Part shown: positions 1 through 6,641 of the stretch, one piece after another
Numbering within the stretch: the first letter of the stretch is position 1
How the letters are laid out: each line of letters opens with the position of its first letter
Source: Lachnospiraceae bacterium
Lineage (GTDB): Bacteria > Bacillota > Clostridia > Lachnospirales > Lachnospiraceae
Length of the DNA: 50,048 nt
Assembly: GCA_004558185.1 (NCBI GenBank)
Contig: SFDP01000033.1
Span: 1-50,048 of the forward strand
Direction of reading: 5' to 3'
The notes under the pieces: model-generated
What the model was told of the DNA's origin: nothing
Database searches by the model: none
The model's input: only the letters and a program-made list of their open reading frames with translations
Position numbers and translations under genes: made by a program

Positions 1-274
1 CAAACAATTCATTGGCAATCAGATTGGACATACATTCCAGAAGTACATACGTCGGTTCATCCATACTTTTCATGCAATGATCTGCAAATCCACGAAGATC
101 CGTATAACATTCTTCCGTCTCAAACGCCTTTTTCGCACGCATCATGCGATGGCGTTCAATCTTCTGTCTGGTCTCTTCTCCATACGGAATCATCGTTGCA
201 ATATAAATCTTTTTCCCGCCGCCCGCATTTTCACAAAGCTCACAGATGACTTTTTCCGCATATTCCGACTTTCC
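1..274 (-). pseudogene. cobU: cobU 3' fragment (adenosylcobinamide kinase/guanylyltransferase), 5' end lost, runs off window
   Basis: Read on the minus strand from 274, an open frame of 91 codons reaches the window edge. It begins at the second half of a P-loop (GKSEYAEKVI) and continues with IYIATMIPYGEE, then IERHRMMRAKKAFET, then VLLECMSNLIANELF. These are the nucleotide-binding, guanylyl-accepting His region and the LLEC(M/L)SNL(V/I)AN segments of CobU, which phosphorylates adenosylcobinamide and attaches GMP in cobalamin synthesis. The first roughly ten codons, including the start and the GGxGS half of the P-loop, are absent. Upstream in this frame a TAA stops translation, and the DNA instead belongs to a lysozyme-like gene in another frame. 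It cannot make active CobU from this copy unless it is rescued by another start or by frameshifting. I infer a deletion or insertion junction near 270-280. Confidence 0.8.
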
Positions 275-663
275 TTTGCTTTATTTTGCAAATCAATTGC
301 AGCCGCAATGCCTACTTCCTGTATAGATTTCCCTGAAAATTCATTTCGATAATCAAAATGATTATCCATATATTTGAGATATTCAGGCTTCTTACTCTCC
401 GTTTTATATGCTGAACTTTCAAAGATTCCCGGTGTTCCCTCATTCTGGATATTTCCTAACACTCCTGCCACAAATGCGGGCTCATATTTATCATTAAGAA
501 GTCTTTCCGCCGCTTTTAACATCGCAGTTTTCTTATCTGCTGAAATTCCCAAGGATGTATCATTTTTTAAATTATCTAACATTTTCTGAATTGAGACAGT
601 GCTTTCCGTAGGATTAGTGGTGCTTGATCCAATATTTTTTAATGCATTGTTAATTGTATTCAA
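190..663 (-). CDS. phage-tail-lysozyme-like protein, truncated and fused out of frame to cobU DNA
   Basis: This is a 157-residue ORF. Residues about 45-130 (AERLLNDKYEPAFVAGVLGNIQNEG then a stretch with Y/F-rich DYRNEFSGKSIQEVG) resemble the first half of the phage tail-tip lysozyme fold (Phage_lysozyme2 type) found in many Clostridia. Such proteins usually continue with a G-K-F-G-L-G/QWT segment, which is missing here. From about residue 131 the peptide (SRNMRKKSSVSFVKMRAAGK...) is simply cobU DNA read in the wrong frame. The protein is therefore a truncated lysozyme-like domain with a nonsense tail. No signal peptide is evident. Its stop overlaps the cobU fragment, and it follows the secreted-protein gene with a 4-bp overlap, so it belongs to the ECF sigma operon. 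Catalytic function is doubtful. Confidence 0.55.
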   Translation of the reverse strand: MNTINNALKNIGSSTTNPTESTVSIQKMLDNLKNDTSLGISADKKTAMLKAAERLLNDKYEPAFVAGVLGNIQNEGTPGIFESSAYKTESKKPEYLKYMDNHFDYRNEFSGKSIQEVGIAAAIDLQNKAKESRNMRKKSSVSFVKMRAAGKRFILQR

Positions 664-1067
664 TTGTTTTTTGTTACAGATGAACTGACTGTCTCACTAG
701 AACCATTCTCAGTGTATACAGTCCCAGCAAAGGATAATGTGTACTTATGCCCTGCCTTAACTGTAGTTGTCTTCGATGTTGAATACACATATCCCGAGTG
801 TTCAACAGACCAACTGGCCACATTCGTTCCCTCAGTCTCATCAAATAAGAAAATGGTCCCTGAAATTTTTGACACAGAACTGCTTCCCCTAATGCTGACT
901 ACACAGTTTGCCTTATTGTCTGTATAATTCAGATATACATTAGCAGTACAATTTTCAACATAAAAAGGCCTTATTATTGTTTCCCGTGCTTCTACTGGCA
1001 AATTACCAAAATTTGCCAGTGCAAATAAACATAGTGCAATACAAAAAAACTTTTTTACCATTCTCAT
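660..1067 (-). CDS. small secreted protein of unknown function
   Basis: 135 residues from the ATG that follows AAGGAGG with good spacing; an upstream in-frame ATG at 1103 has no ribosome site. The N-terminus (MRMVKKFFCIALCLFALANFG) is a signal peptide, with a likely cleavage after VEA around residue 26. The mature part is Ser/Thr-rich and beta-sheet-like (NCTANVYLNYTD, then ISGTIFLFDETEG, then TTTVKAGHKYTLSFAGTVYTE), as in small exported proteins often found beside ECF sigma factors in Lachnospiraceae. I do not recognise a named family. It sits downstream of the sigma/anti-sigma pair and directly upstream of the lysozyme-like gene, which suggests an envelope-directed regulon. Confidence 0.75.
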   Translation of the reverse strand: MRMVKKFFCIALCLFALANFGNLPVEARETIIRPFYVENCTANVYLNYTDNKANCVVSIRGSSSVSKISGTIFLFDETEGTNVASWSVEHSGYVYSTSKTTTVKAGHKYTLSFAGTVYTENGSSETVSSSVTKNN

Positions 1068-1151
1068 TAGGTATTCCTCCTTCCATATTGATACATTTAA
1101 CATATCTATATAGAAAACGGATTTCGTTTCTTTTTCTCTACAAGATTCTCA

Positions 1152-1823
1152 TCATTTTCCAATATTTTTTATTATTCTTAAAAATTCTTCTTTTGATTCC
1201 CCTCCAACCAGTGTAAACACTGTTGTCTCATCCTCGGACAACCAGGTAACAATACTCTCTTCCTGTGAAACTGCTTCAAAAAAATAAATCGTCAGCCCAT
1301 TTTCTTGAATGATATTAAGCTCGACTCCTTCATTATCAACATTAATTCCACCATCACTTATCCCATACTCCAACGTTAAGGGGCTCTTATCTTCGTGCTC
1401 ATACACAATCATTCCGGCAGTCCCATCATAATATTCATTCATTACTTCAGCATATCCCTCCGGTACATAGTTAAGTGTATATTGAGGAATCCTCATTTCT
1501 TTTGCATCTTCTACAAATTTGAAGGATACATATGTATCAAACCACTCTATGATACTCTTAGCTGCATTCACCACTGTTTTCGAATTTAAAATAGTAAATA
1601 CCAGAAGAATAGCTGCAGCAGTCATACTGATTACCTTTAGAAATTGACTCTTTCTTTCTCTTTTATTTACTTTTTCAATCATTTTTTTCATTTTCAGATG
1701 AAAGCTGTCAGATAATGCATATCTTGACTTCAGTTCTTCATTAGATGGAATCCCGGCTAATTCCAATTGATGAATTCTTTCCATCCATTCCTTTATCTGC
1801 ATATCATTCAATAATTCCTTCAT
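1152..1823 (-). CDS. membrane-anchored anti-sigma-like protein with DUF4367-type C-terminal domain
   Basis: 223 residues. A cytoplasmic N-terminal part of about 55 residues is charged and helical and lies in the place of an anti-sigma region. One membrane segment follows at about residues 61-82 (FLKVISMTAAAILLVFTILN). An extracellular C-terminal domain (YTLNYVPEGYAEV, then a YEH...LTLEYGISDGG region) resembles the DUF4367 fold of proteins paired with sigma factors in Clostridia. The start overlaps the end of the sigma-factor gene by 20 bases, implying translational coupling. I infer that it holds the sigma factor at the membrane until an envelope signal arrives. No zinc-binding HxxxCxxC motif is visible, so it is not a classical ZAS anti-sigma factor. 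Confidence 0.75.
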   Translation of the reverse strand: MKELLNDMQIKEWMERIHQLELAGIPSNEELKSRYALSDSFHLKMKKMIEKVNKRERKSQFLKVISMTAAAILLVFTILNSKTVVNAAKSIIEWFDTYVSFKFVEDAKEMRIPQYTLNYVPEGYAEVMNEYYDGTAGMIVYEHEDKSPLTLEYGISDGGINVDNEGVELNIIQENGLTIYFFEAVSQEESIVTWLSEDETTVFTLVGGESKEEFLRIIKNIGK

Positions 1824-2355
1824 TTTCCAGCAACTCCCTTAGTTTAATCTTTCCCCGGTACAGGCGCATTTCTACCGTTTTTGTTGTAACTCCTAAAGTT
1901 TGTGCAATCTCCCTATTATTAAATTCATAGTAATATTTTAATTCCAGGGTTATCTTTAATATTTCCGGTAATTTTTCCAGTATACTCCGAATCTGCTTTT
2001 GTTCCTCTGTCTGCTCCAGATAGACTTGTGGCTGCCGTTCCCTTTGTTCATCAACTAAAACCAGATTTTCAACCTCTTCTCTGCTTAAATGGCTGACCCT
2101 TCTGACTATGTCGATGGCTTTATTTTTTGTAATATGAACGCACAATGCAGTCATTTCTTTTTGGGGCAGTTTACGATATTTTTCAAAGTGCTCTGCCAGC
2201 TTTAAAAAAGCATCATGCACTGCATTTTCTGCATCCATCTGATGATTAAGTATATGAAATGCCACATGATACATTTTTAAATGATTCTCTTCGTATATTT
2301 GCTGAAAGCTCTGTTTATCTTCCTCATTTTCCAATATCGATAAGTATATTAACAT
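1804..2355 (-). CDS. ECF-type sigma-70 family RNA polymerase sigma factor
   Basis: 183 residues. Region 2 is at about residues 20-85: QIYEENHLKMYHVAFHILN, then AENAVHDAFLKLAEH, the usual DAEDAVQDAF-like core promoter-binding helix. Region 4 is at about 120-178: LPEILKITLELKYYYEFNN, then REIAQTLGVTTKTVEMRLYRGK, a helix-turn-helix that reads the -35 element. Regions 1.1 and 3 are absent, as in the extracytoplasmic-function class. The ATG is preceded by GTGGAGGAAAGAG. It is first in an operon with the DUF4367-like partner, a secreted protein and a lysozyme-like ORF. It probably controls its own operon, but no clear target promoter could be picked out upstream. Confidence 0.88.
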   Translation of the reverse strand: MLIYLSILENEEDKQSFQQIYEENHLKMYHVAFHILNHQMDAENAVHDAFLKLAEHFEKYRKLPQKEMTALCVHITKNKAIDIVRRVSHLSREEVENLVLVDEQRERQPQVYLEQTEEQKQIRSILEKLPEILKITLELKYYYEFNNREIAQTLGVTTKTVEMRLYRGKIKLRELLENEGIIE

Positions 2356-2466
2356 CTCTTTCCTCCACGAGATATTTATCTGTGATTTGCTGACATTCGT
2401 ATGTAGATTATTCCTATATAAGATGTTTTCTTATCAATCTCGAATTTGCTTTTTATTTTTTATAGT

Positions 2467-2601
2467 CTATTCAGAACCCCATTCGCAAAGCCACTGCTAC
2501 ACAGCTTTCCTTTTGCTCATGTGGTTACTTTGCCATATATATTTACAATTCTGTTTGAATGCAAGCATTCACAGAATGTAAGTTTGCATGGCTCTGAATA
2601 G
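2467..2601. repeat. short interspersed repeat, family 1 copy a (inverted ends CTATTCAGAnCC)
   Basis: The left end CTATTCAGAACCCC and right end GGCTCTGAATAG are inverted copies of each other. The interior shares a long, nearly unchanged block (CACAGCTTTCCTTTTGCTCA and following) with the copy at 33101-33250. A second hairpin lies inside, from about 2541 to 2582, with arms TTACAATTCTGT and ACAGAATGTAA. It carries no gene. Size and structure fit a non-autonomous miniature element or a structured intergenic repeat. Confidence 0.75.
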
Positions 2602-2686
2602 TTACCTTTTATATTAATAACGTTTAATTACAAACTTTCTCTACCAATTATGAACTAATTGTATTAGATACTTTCTATCGAGATTG

Positions 2687-2770
2687 CTAGTACAGCAGTA
2701 ATGAAACTTCCGGAAATCCCTTCCGTTTTCTTTCTAATGCAATAAATTTGCCGATAGCTATTTGATTCAT
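2687..2770 (-). pseudogene. remnant of an XRE-family helix-turn-helix regulator gene (27 codons)
   Basis: A perfect ribosome site (AAGGAGG, 5-base spacing) precedes ATG at 2770. The peptide starts MNQIAIGKFIALERKRKGF, which is the usual first 19 residues of Clostridial XRE regulators (MNQIxIGKFIAxxRKxxGLTQEQLAE). After GF it loses similarity (PEVSLLLY) and stops at a TAG. The helix-turn-helix proper is missing. I read it as the 5' scar of a deleted regulator gene; it could also be translated as a short leader peptide, but nothing supports that. Confidence 0.55.
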
Positions 2771-2874
2771 ATCTGCCTCCTTCCTTACGTTCATTATCCT
2801 CTTTCCCTAATTGTTTTTACACCCACTAAACGTAGAATATGGTGAATTAATGCAGATTCTACGTCCCATAGAGA

Positions 2875-2921
2875 ATAAACCTCTAACCCAGAGCACATCT
2901 TTATCCGAGTTAGAGGTTTAT
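2875..2921 (-). terminator. probable bidirectional terminator, 13-bp stem
   Basis: The arms ATAAACCTCTAAC and GTTAGAGGTTTAT enclose a 21-base loop. The plus-strand side ends in ATCTTTT and the minus-strand side in TTTATTCT, so it could end transcription both ways. It sits 58 bases past the stop of the phosphoesterase-rubrerythrin gene. A second hairpin (arms ACGTAGAAT and ATTCTACGT, 2830-2864) follows it. Confidence 0.6.
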
Positions 2922-2979
2922 CTTTTCCTGTATTAATTTCTGCATTGGTCAGCGGTGCGGCTCTTAACCAATGGCTACC

Positions 2980-4245
2980 TCACTCTTCCACTGCAAAGCG
3001 TTCGTACTCCCGTTTGGGCGAGCCGCAGACCGGACAACGGTCATGAAAGTCCTTGTCTGTCATCAGGAAGCCGCAGATGGGACAGACATAAATAGCCTCC
3101 CTGGAAAACTCCTCCAGATTCTCTACCTCTTTCAGCAGCTTTGCGTGTACCTTCTCTGCCATGGAGGCTGCACGATAAGCCTGCGCTGCCAAAGGCTTAT
3201 CAGTTTCATCAGCATATTTTTCCAGCATATTGTATAGCCGCTGATATTCAAACTGTTCCGTTTCAATAAAGCTCTTAGCCGATTCCTGAAAAGCCGGAGG
3301 TCTTTCAATTACTGAATAAAAGTTTCTTGCATGGTAATATTCAGAAGCTGCCAAAGCCCTGAACAGAGTGGAGATCTGATCCAGTCCTCTCCTTTTCGCC
3401 CGATCTGCATACATCAGATATTTTAAATGAGCCATCAGCTCTCCCTGTACCGTTTCCAGAATTTTTTCCTTTAAAATCGGATCCTTTGCCTCCTTACGGT
3501 AGCATTTTTCAGAAAGCAGGTCAAAACGATAACCGATTTCTCCCTCCTCCGAAAACAGATGAATCATATGATGCTCAATATCACTGGCCTTAATTTCCTC
3601 GGAAACATCCTCAATCATTGCTCCGCCTCCACCGGTGCAAAGCAGGGGAATATCATCTACCTTATCTACAAAACAGGAGTGTACATGGCCGCAGACGATA
3701 TACTTCACCTTCTCCTTATGGTCATGGTACGCCTGCTTAAGGCGCTCAAATTCTTCTTCAGAAACACAATTTAGTATGAAATGATTGGGAACGGGTATAT
3801 GGAAAATTACTACAGCCTGCTTTACTTCCTCCATCTCCAATACCCGGCTGAGAAGCTGCAGCCCTTCCTCCTCAAAGGTTCTCAGTGCATTATCCAGCAC
3901 AATGACTGCATAATCCTCCAATAAAAGGGCATAATTCTGCAGGCCGAAAAAGTCCTTATAGGTTCCTGTATCGTGATTTCCCCGAAGCACATAGACATCA
4001 TTTTCTGCCACTGTTTCCGTTAGAGAACAAATGGTGTTATAATAGGTATTGGTTCCTTCCGGCACAAGATCTCCCACCACCATAGTGATATCATCCTTGG
4101 CGCTTTTTTCCAAAACACCAGCATATACCTTCATATTATAGGTTCCCAGCCCGTCGCAGCCCGGATCCCCGATAATGCCTATAGAACGAACCCCGGGCAG
4201 CCTTGTAATCAGCTGACTGATTTTCTGTATTTTCGTTTTTTCCAT
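2980..4245 (-). CDS. metallophosphoesterase-rubrerythrin fusion protein
   Basis: 421 residues from the ATG after GGAGGAAATT (an upstream ATG at 4269 lacks a ribosome site). Residues 20-230 are a calcineurin-like phosphoesterase: IGIIGDPGCDG (21-31), VVGDL (56-60), GNHD (89-92), FHIP (148-151) and GHVH (186-189) supply the usual two-metal site. Residues 265-375 are a ferritin-like rubrerythrin domain with E302xxH305 and E364xxH367 di-iron motifs. Residues 385-412 are a rubredoxin-like knuckle pair (CPIC at 388-391 and CPVC at 404-407). The phosphoesterase substrate is unknown. Rubrerythrins reduce hydrogen peroxide in anaerobes, so the fusion may tie phosphoester hydrolysis to oxidative stress; that link is inference. 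It is cytoplasmic with no signal peptide, and stands alone between the accessory region and the polysaccharide cluster. Confidence 0.9.
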   Translation of the reverse strand: MEKTKIQKISQLITRLPGVRSIGIIGDPGCDGLGTYNMKVYAGVLEKSAKDDITMVVGDLVPEGTNTYYNTICSLTETVAENDVYVLRGNHDTGTYKDFFGLQNYALLLEDYAVIVLDNALRTFEEEGLQLLSRVLEMEEVKQAVVIFHIPVPNHFILNCVSEEEFERLKQAYHDHKEKVKYIVCGHVHSCFVDKVDDIPLLCTGGGGAMIEDVSEEIKASDIEHHMIHLFSEEGEIGYRFDLLSEKCYRKEAKDPILKEKILETVQGELMAHLKYLMYADRAKRRGLDQISTLFRALAASEYYHARNFYSVIERPPAFQESAKSFIETEQFEYQRLYNMLEKYADETDKPLAAQAYRAASMAEKVHAKLLKEVENLEEFSREAIYVCPICGFLMTDKDFHDRCPVCGSPKREYERFAVEE

Positions 4246-4356
4246 AATTTCCTCCATTTCAGTAAACACAAGCCTTCTGCTCTGGCATGGTCAACTAAAG
4301 CAGTTTAGCTCTGAGGCTATTTTGTGCCTATATTCTAGCATCAGAGCCATTAGGCG

Positions 4357-5679
4357 TCAATCGACCCTCGGTGACGATGTCACATACTGAGTACATCCAC
4401 AGATTTCTCCGTATATCTCCAGCAACCTGTTGAAATTTCTCTTCCCATCATGAGTTTCTCTTCCCCGGACAGCTGCCGCCTCAGACAGGCGTGCACATAG
4501 ATCCCTATCCTTCCAAAGGCGGGTAACAGCCTGTGCCAGAGCCTCTTCATCCCCTTTGGGAAAGAGCAGCCCCTCTTTCTCATTGGTCAGCATACTGGGA
4601 ATCCCTCCCGTATCGGAGGCCACCACAGGCACTCCCAGACACATGGCCTCTCCCAGCGAATTGGGGGAGTTTTCCAGAGACGAGGCGCAGACATAGGTAT
4701 GGCATTTTAGGTATTCTGCCTTCATTTCTTCTGCCGACAGCTTCCCCAGAAAAATAATTTTCTCTTCCATGCCCACTTTCTTTATTAATTCCTTCAAATA
4801 TTTTCCATAGCCGGAAATTTTAATCCTTTCCCTTAATCCTTCCCCTCTAATCAGACTGTTTCCCGCTACTGCCACCGTAACGTCTGGAAATTCCTTTTTT
4901 ATCTGCGGCAAGCTGTTCAGTAGGTAGTGGAAGCCCTTTAACGGATAATCTGCCTGACTGAAAAAAATCCGATGAGGAGTACAGTTGTTTACCTCCCATC
5001 TGCCATTTGAAAATTCCTTCCTTAAGGTTTCATTCATGGAAAAATAGCGCGCCCTTGGATTTATCTCATAAGCCGCTCTCTGATCAAAGGCAGTTCTTCC
5101 TGTCACATTTCGGCAAAGCCCCATGGCCTCTTTTTCCTGTTCTCCTCGTAGGGCAAATTTTTCCTGCTGCCTCACCATACCATCTCGCTTTAATAGATCT
5201 CTAAAAGAATTTCTCCTATAAACCTCCCTGGGTAAATCCGCCAGATATTCCTTCGCACACTCACTGATAATCCCCTGCAGGCCGATCAAAATCCGTTCAG
5301 GCCGATTAAATGCCTTTGCGGCCGCCAGGCAGTGTCCGTATTCTGTTCCAAAAAGATGCAGTAGATCTCCCTGAAAATCAGAAAAAATCTGTTGAAAGCG
5401 TTTACTCATTCTAAGCTCTTCATGAGCTTTATGGTGGATACTGTCCTCAGCAAATCCATAGCATAAAATATTCTTTTCTCCAAGTCTGATTTCCCGGCGT
5501 TTTTCCTCTTCCCTTGTCCTTACCGGATAGCAGATACCCAGACTGATTTCCTCTGCTGCCTTTTCCTTTACCACCTGCTCCAGAAGCCCTGAAATCCAGC
5601 CTTCCTTGACACTGCATTCCTCGCCCAGCTTCTCCCCTATGGCCGGCGGCATCAGATTTAATACCCACAAAACCCTCAT
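4357..5679 (-). CDS. glycosyltransferase family 4 (GT-B fold)
   Basis: 440 residues from the ATG after GAGAGG; an ATG four codons earlier (5691) is in frame and lies inside the ribosome site. The N-terminal domain starts MRVLWVLNLMPPAIGEKLG. The C-terminal domain carries the GT4 signature: SQADYPLKGFHYLL at about 248-261, then IIFLGKLSAEEM, then CASSLENSPNSLGEAMCLG and VPVVASDTGGIPSML, which are the E-x7-E donor-sugar site region. It transfers a sugar from a nucleotide donor in the cytoplasm. It is last in the polysaccharide cluster. A hairpin motif shared with three other genes lies just before its start. The sugar and acceptor cannot be read from sequence. Confidence 0.88.
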   Translation of the reverse strand: MRVLWVLNLMPPAIGEKLGEECSVKEGWISGLLEQVVKEKAAEEISLGICYPVRTREEEKRREIRLGEKNILCYGFAEDSIHHKAHEELRMSKRFQQIFSDFQGDLLHLFGTEYGHCLAAAKAFNRPERILIGLQGIISECAKEYLADLPREVYRRNSFRDLLKRDGMVRQQEKFALRGEQEKEAMGLCRNVTGRTAFDQRAAYEINPRARYFSMNETLRKEFSNGRWEVNNCTPHRIFFSQADYPLKGFHYLLNSLPQIKKEFPDVTVAVAGNSLIRGEGLRERIKISGYGKYLKELIKKVGMEEKIIFLGKLSAEEMKAEYLKCHTYVCASSLENSPNSLGEAMCLGVPVVASDTGGIPSMLTNEKEGLLFPKGDEEALAQAVTRLWKDRDLCARLSEAAAVRGRETHDGKRNFNRLLEIYGEICGCTQYVTSSPRVD

Positions 5680-5683
5680 TTTT

Positions 5684-5717
5684 CCTCTCATTCTGCTGCT
5701 TTAGCAGCATTTTAATC
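5684..5717 (-). promoter_or_regulatory. recurrent hairpin before ribosome site, copy A
   Basis: The minus strand reads GATTAAAATGCTGC, TAAA, GCAGCAGA, then ATGAGAGG, with the ATG start 4 bases later. The 6-bp hairpin TGCTGC/GCAGCA abuts the ribosome site. Nearly the same block stands before the genes starting at 12659 and 46042, and a weaker one before 24219. Confidence 0.55.
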
Positions 5718-5795
5718 ACAGGAACTTTGTGCAACAGCACCAATCCCGGGTTGAAAGAATCTAATTCTTTCAGCCTTCCACCTCAGGTAAAAAAT

Positions 5796-6641
5796 TTAGT
5801 CCTTCACCTTTTTTGCAAATAATCTGTATATTCCCATCTTTACTTTATTATACATTCCGGAAAAAGTAGGACTTTCCGCCAGTCTTCCTCTTAAGGGCGC
5901 CAAAGTAAGCCACATGATCAGCCTGTATCTGCATACCTTTTTTGCTCCAAGATAGCGGAGTGTAATTTCCCGATGTTCTTTCGCAGAACGTCTGCGGTTC
6001 TCTGCCGTTTCCGAAAAGCCGCCTCCCTCATAGGAAGCAATCAGCAACGGGAGGAATACTGCCTTCTGTTTTTTTTCATATATGCAGTAAAGAAAATGCT
6101 CATAGTCTGCCCGCACCCAATACTCCGTCTTATATCCCCTTTCCTTAAACAGCTCCCCTGCATAAAAGCAGACCTGATGGCAGGGAACGTTTCGATAACA
6201 GGTAAAATCGTTGATTTCGGGGGCTGAATGCACTTCCGCCTTTTGAAGACGGTTATATTGATTCCCATAATAGATCCCTGCCTTTTTTCCGATATTTTCT
6301 GCTGCCCGTATATAATCTGCCACCTGCTCAAGTACATTTTCGTTATACAGGTAATCTCCACAGTTTAAAAATTGGATATAGCGCCCTGCTGCCAGCCTAA
6401 CTGCCTGATTCATAGCATCATAAATTCCCTTATCCGCCTCTCTTACCACACGAATCTGCGGATACCGTGCCAGAAATCCGTTGTTCTCCAATTCCTCCAG
6501 GCTTCTGTCCCTACTGCCACCATCTTTGAGAATGACCTCGTAATCGGCAAAGGTCTGACCTACTATACTTTCCAGAGTTTTCTTTAATTTTTCTCCCGGA
6601 TTCAGAGCCACCACAATAATACTAAAAAATTTCTCCTGCAT
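5796..6641 (-). CDS. glycosyltransferase family 2
   Basis: 281 residues. It has the GT-A start FFSIIVVALNPGEKLKKTL, the nucleotide-binding ILKDGGSRD at about 37-45, ADKGIYDAMNQAVRLAAGRY at about 69-88, and FLNCGDYLY with the CGD in place of DxD at about 91-99. The NVPCHQVCFY segment resembles colanic-acid-type WcaE/WcaA transferases. It adds one sugar of the polysaccharide repeat unit. The start (ATG with AAGGA 8 bases upstream) lies inside the end of the EpsG-like gene (20-base overlap), so the two are translationally coupled. A plausible hairpin with arms TGAAAGAAT/ATTCTTTCA follows at about 5755-5775. Confidence 0.88.
   Translation of the reverse strand: MQEKFFSIIVVALNPGEKLKKTLESIVGQTFADYEVILKDGGSRDRSLEELENNGFLARYPQIRVVREADKGIYDAMNQAVRLAAGRYIQFLNCGDYLYNENVLEQVADYIRAAENIGKKAGIYYGNQYNRLQKAEVHSAPEINDFTCYRNVPCHQVCFYAGELFKERGYKTEYWVRADYEHFLYCIYEKKQKAVFLPLLIASYEGGGFSETAENRRRSAKEHREITLRYLGAKKVCRYRLIMWLTLAPLRGRLAESPTFSGMYNKVKMGIYRLFAKKVKD

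Larger units (their letters stand above)
2356..2979. other. 624-bp gene-free stretch with repeat, gene remnant and hairpins
   Basis: This stretch lies between the sigma operon and the phosphoesterase-rubrerythrin gene. From left to right it holds an AT-rich upstream region of the sigma operon, a repeat with inverted ends (2467-2601), the 27-codon remnant of an XRE regulator (2687-2770), a 9-bp hairpin (2830-2864) and a 13-bp terminator-like hairpin (2875-2921). No intact gene was found in it. Confidence 0.7.

Noticed and set aside
260..290. Programmed frameshift joining the lysozyme-like ORF to cobU
   Set aside because: A -1 shift near 275 would link the frames, but no standard slippery heptamer or downstream pseudoknot is evident, and such a fusion has no known purpose.
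2387..2581. Plus-strand peptide with EPHSQSHCYTAFLLLM, similar to one at 33021-33245
   Set aside because: The similarity comes from the family 1 repeat DNA being read in the same frame in both copies; start codons differ, no ribosome site exists, and the frame is not kept over the whole repeat.
5755..5775. Hairpin TGAAAGAAT/ATTCTTTCA as a terminator
   Set aside because: The stem is A/T-rich and no T-run follows on the minus strand, so termination is not supported.
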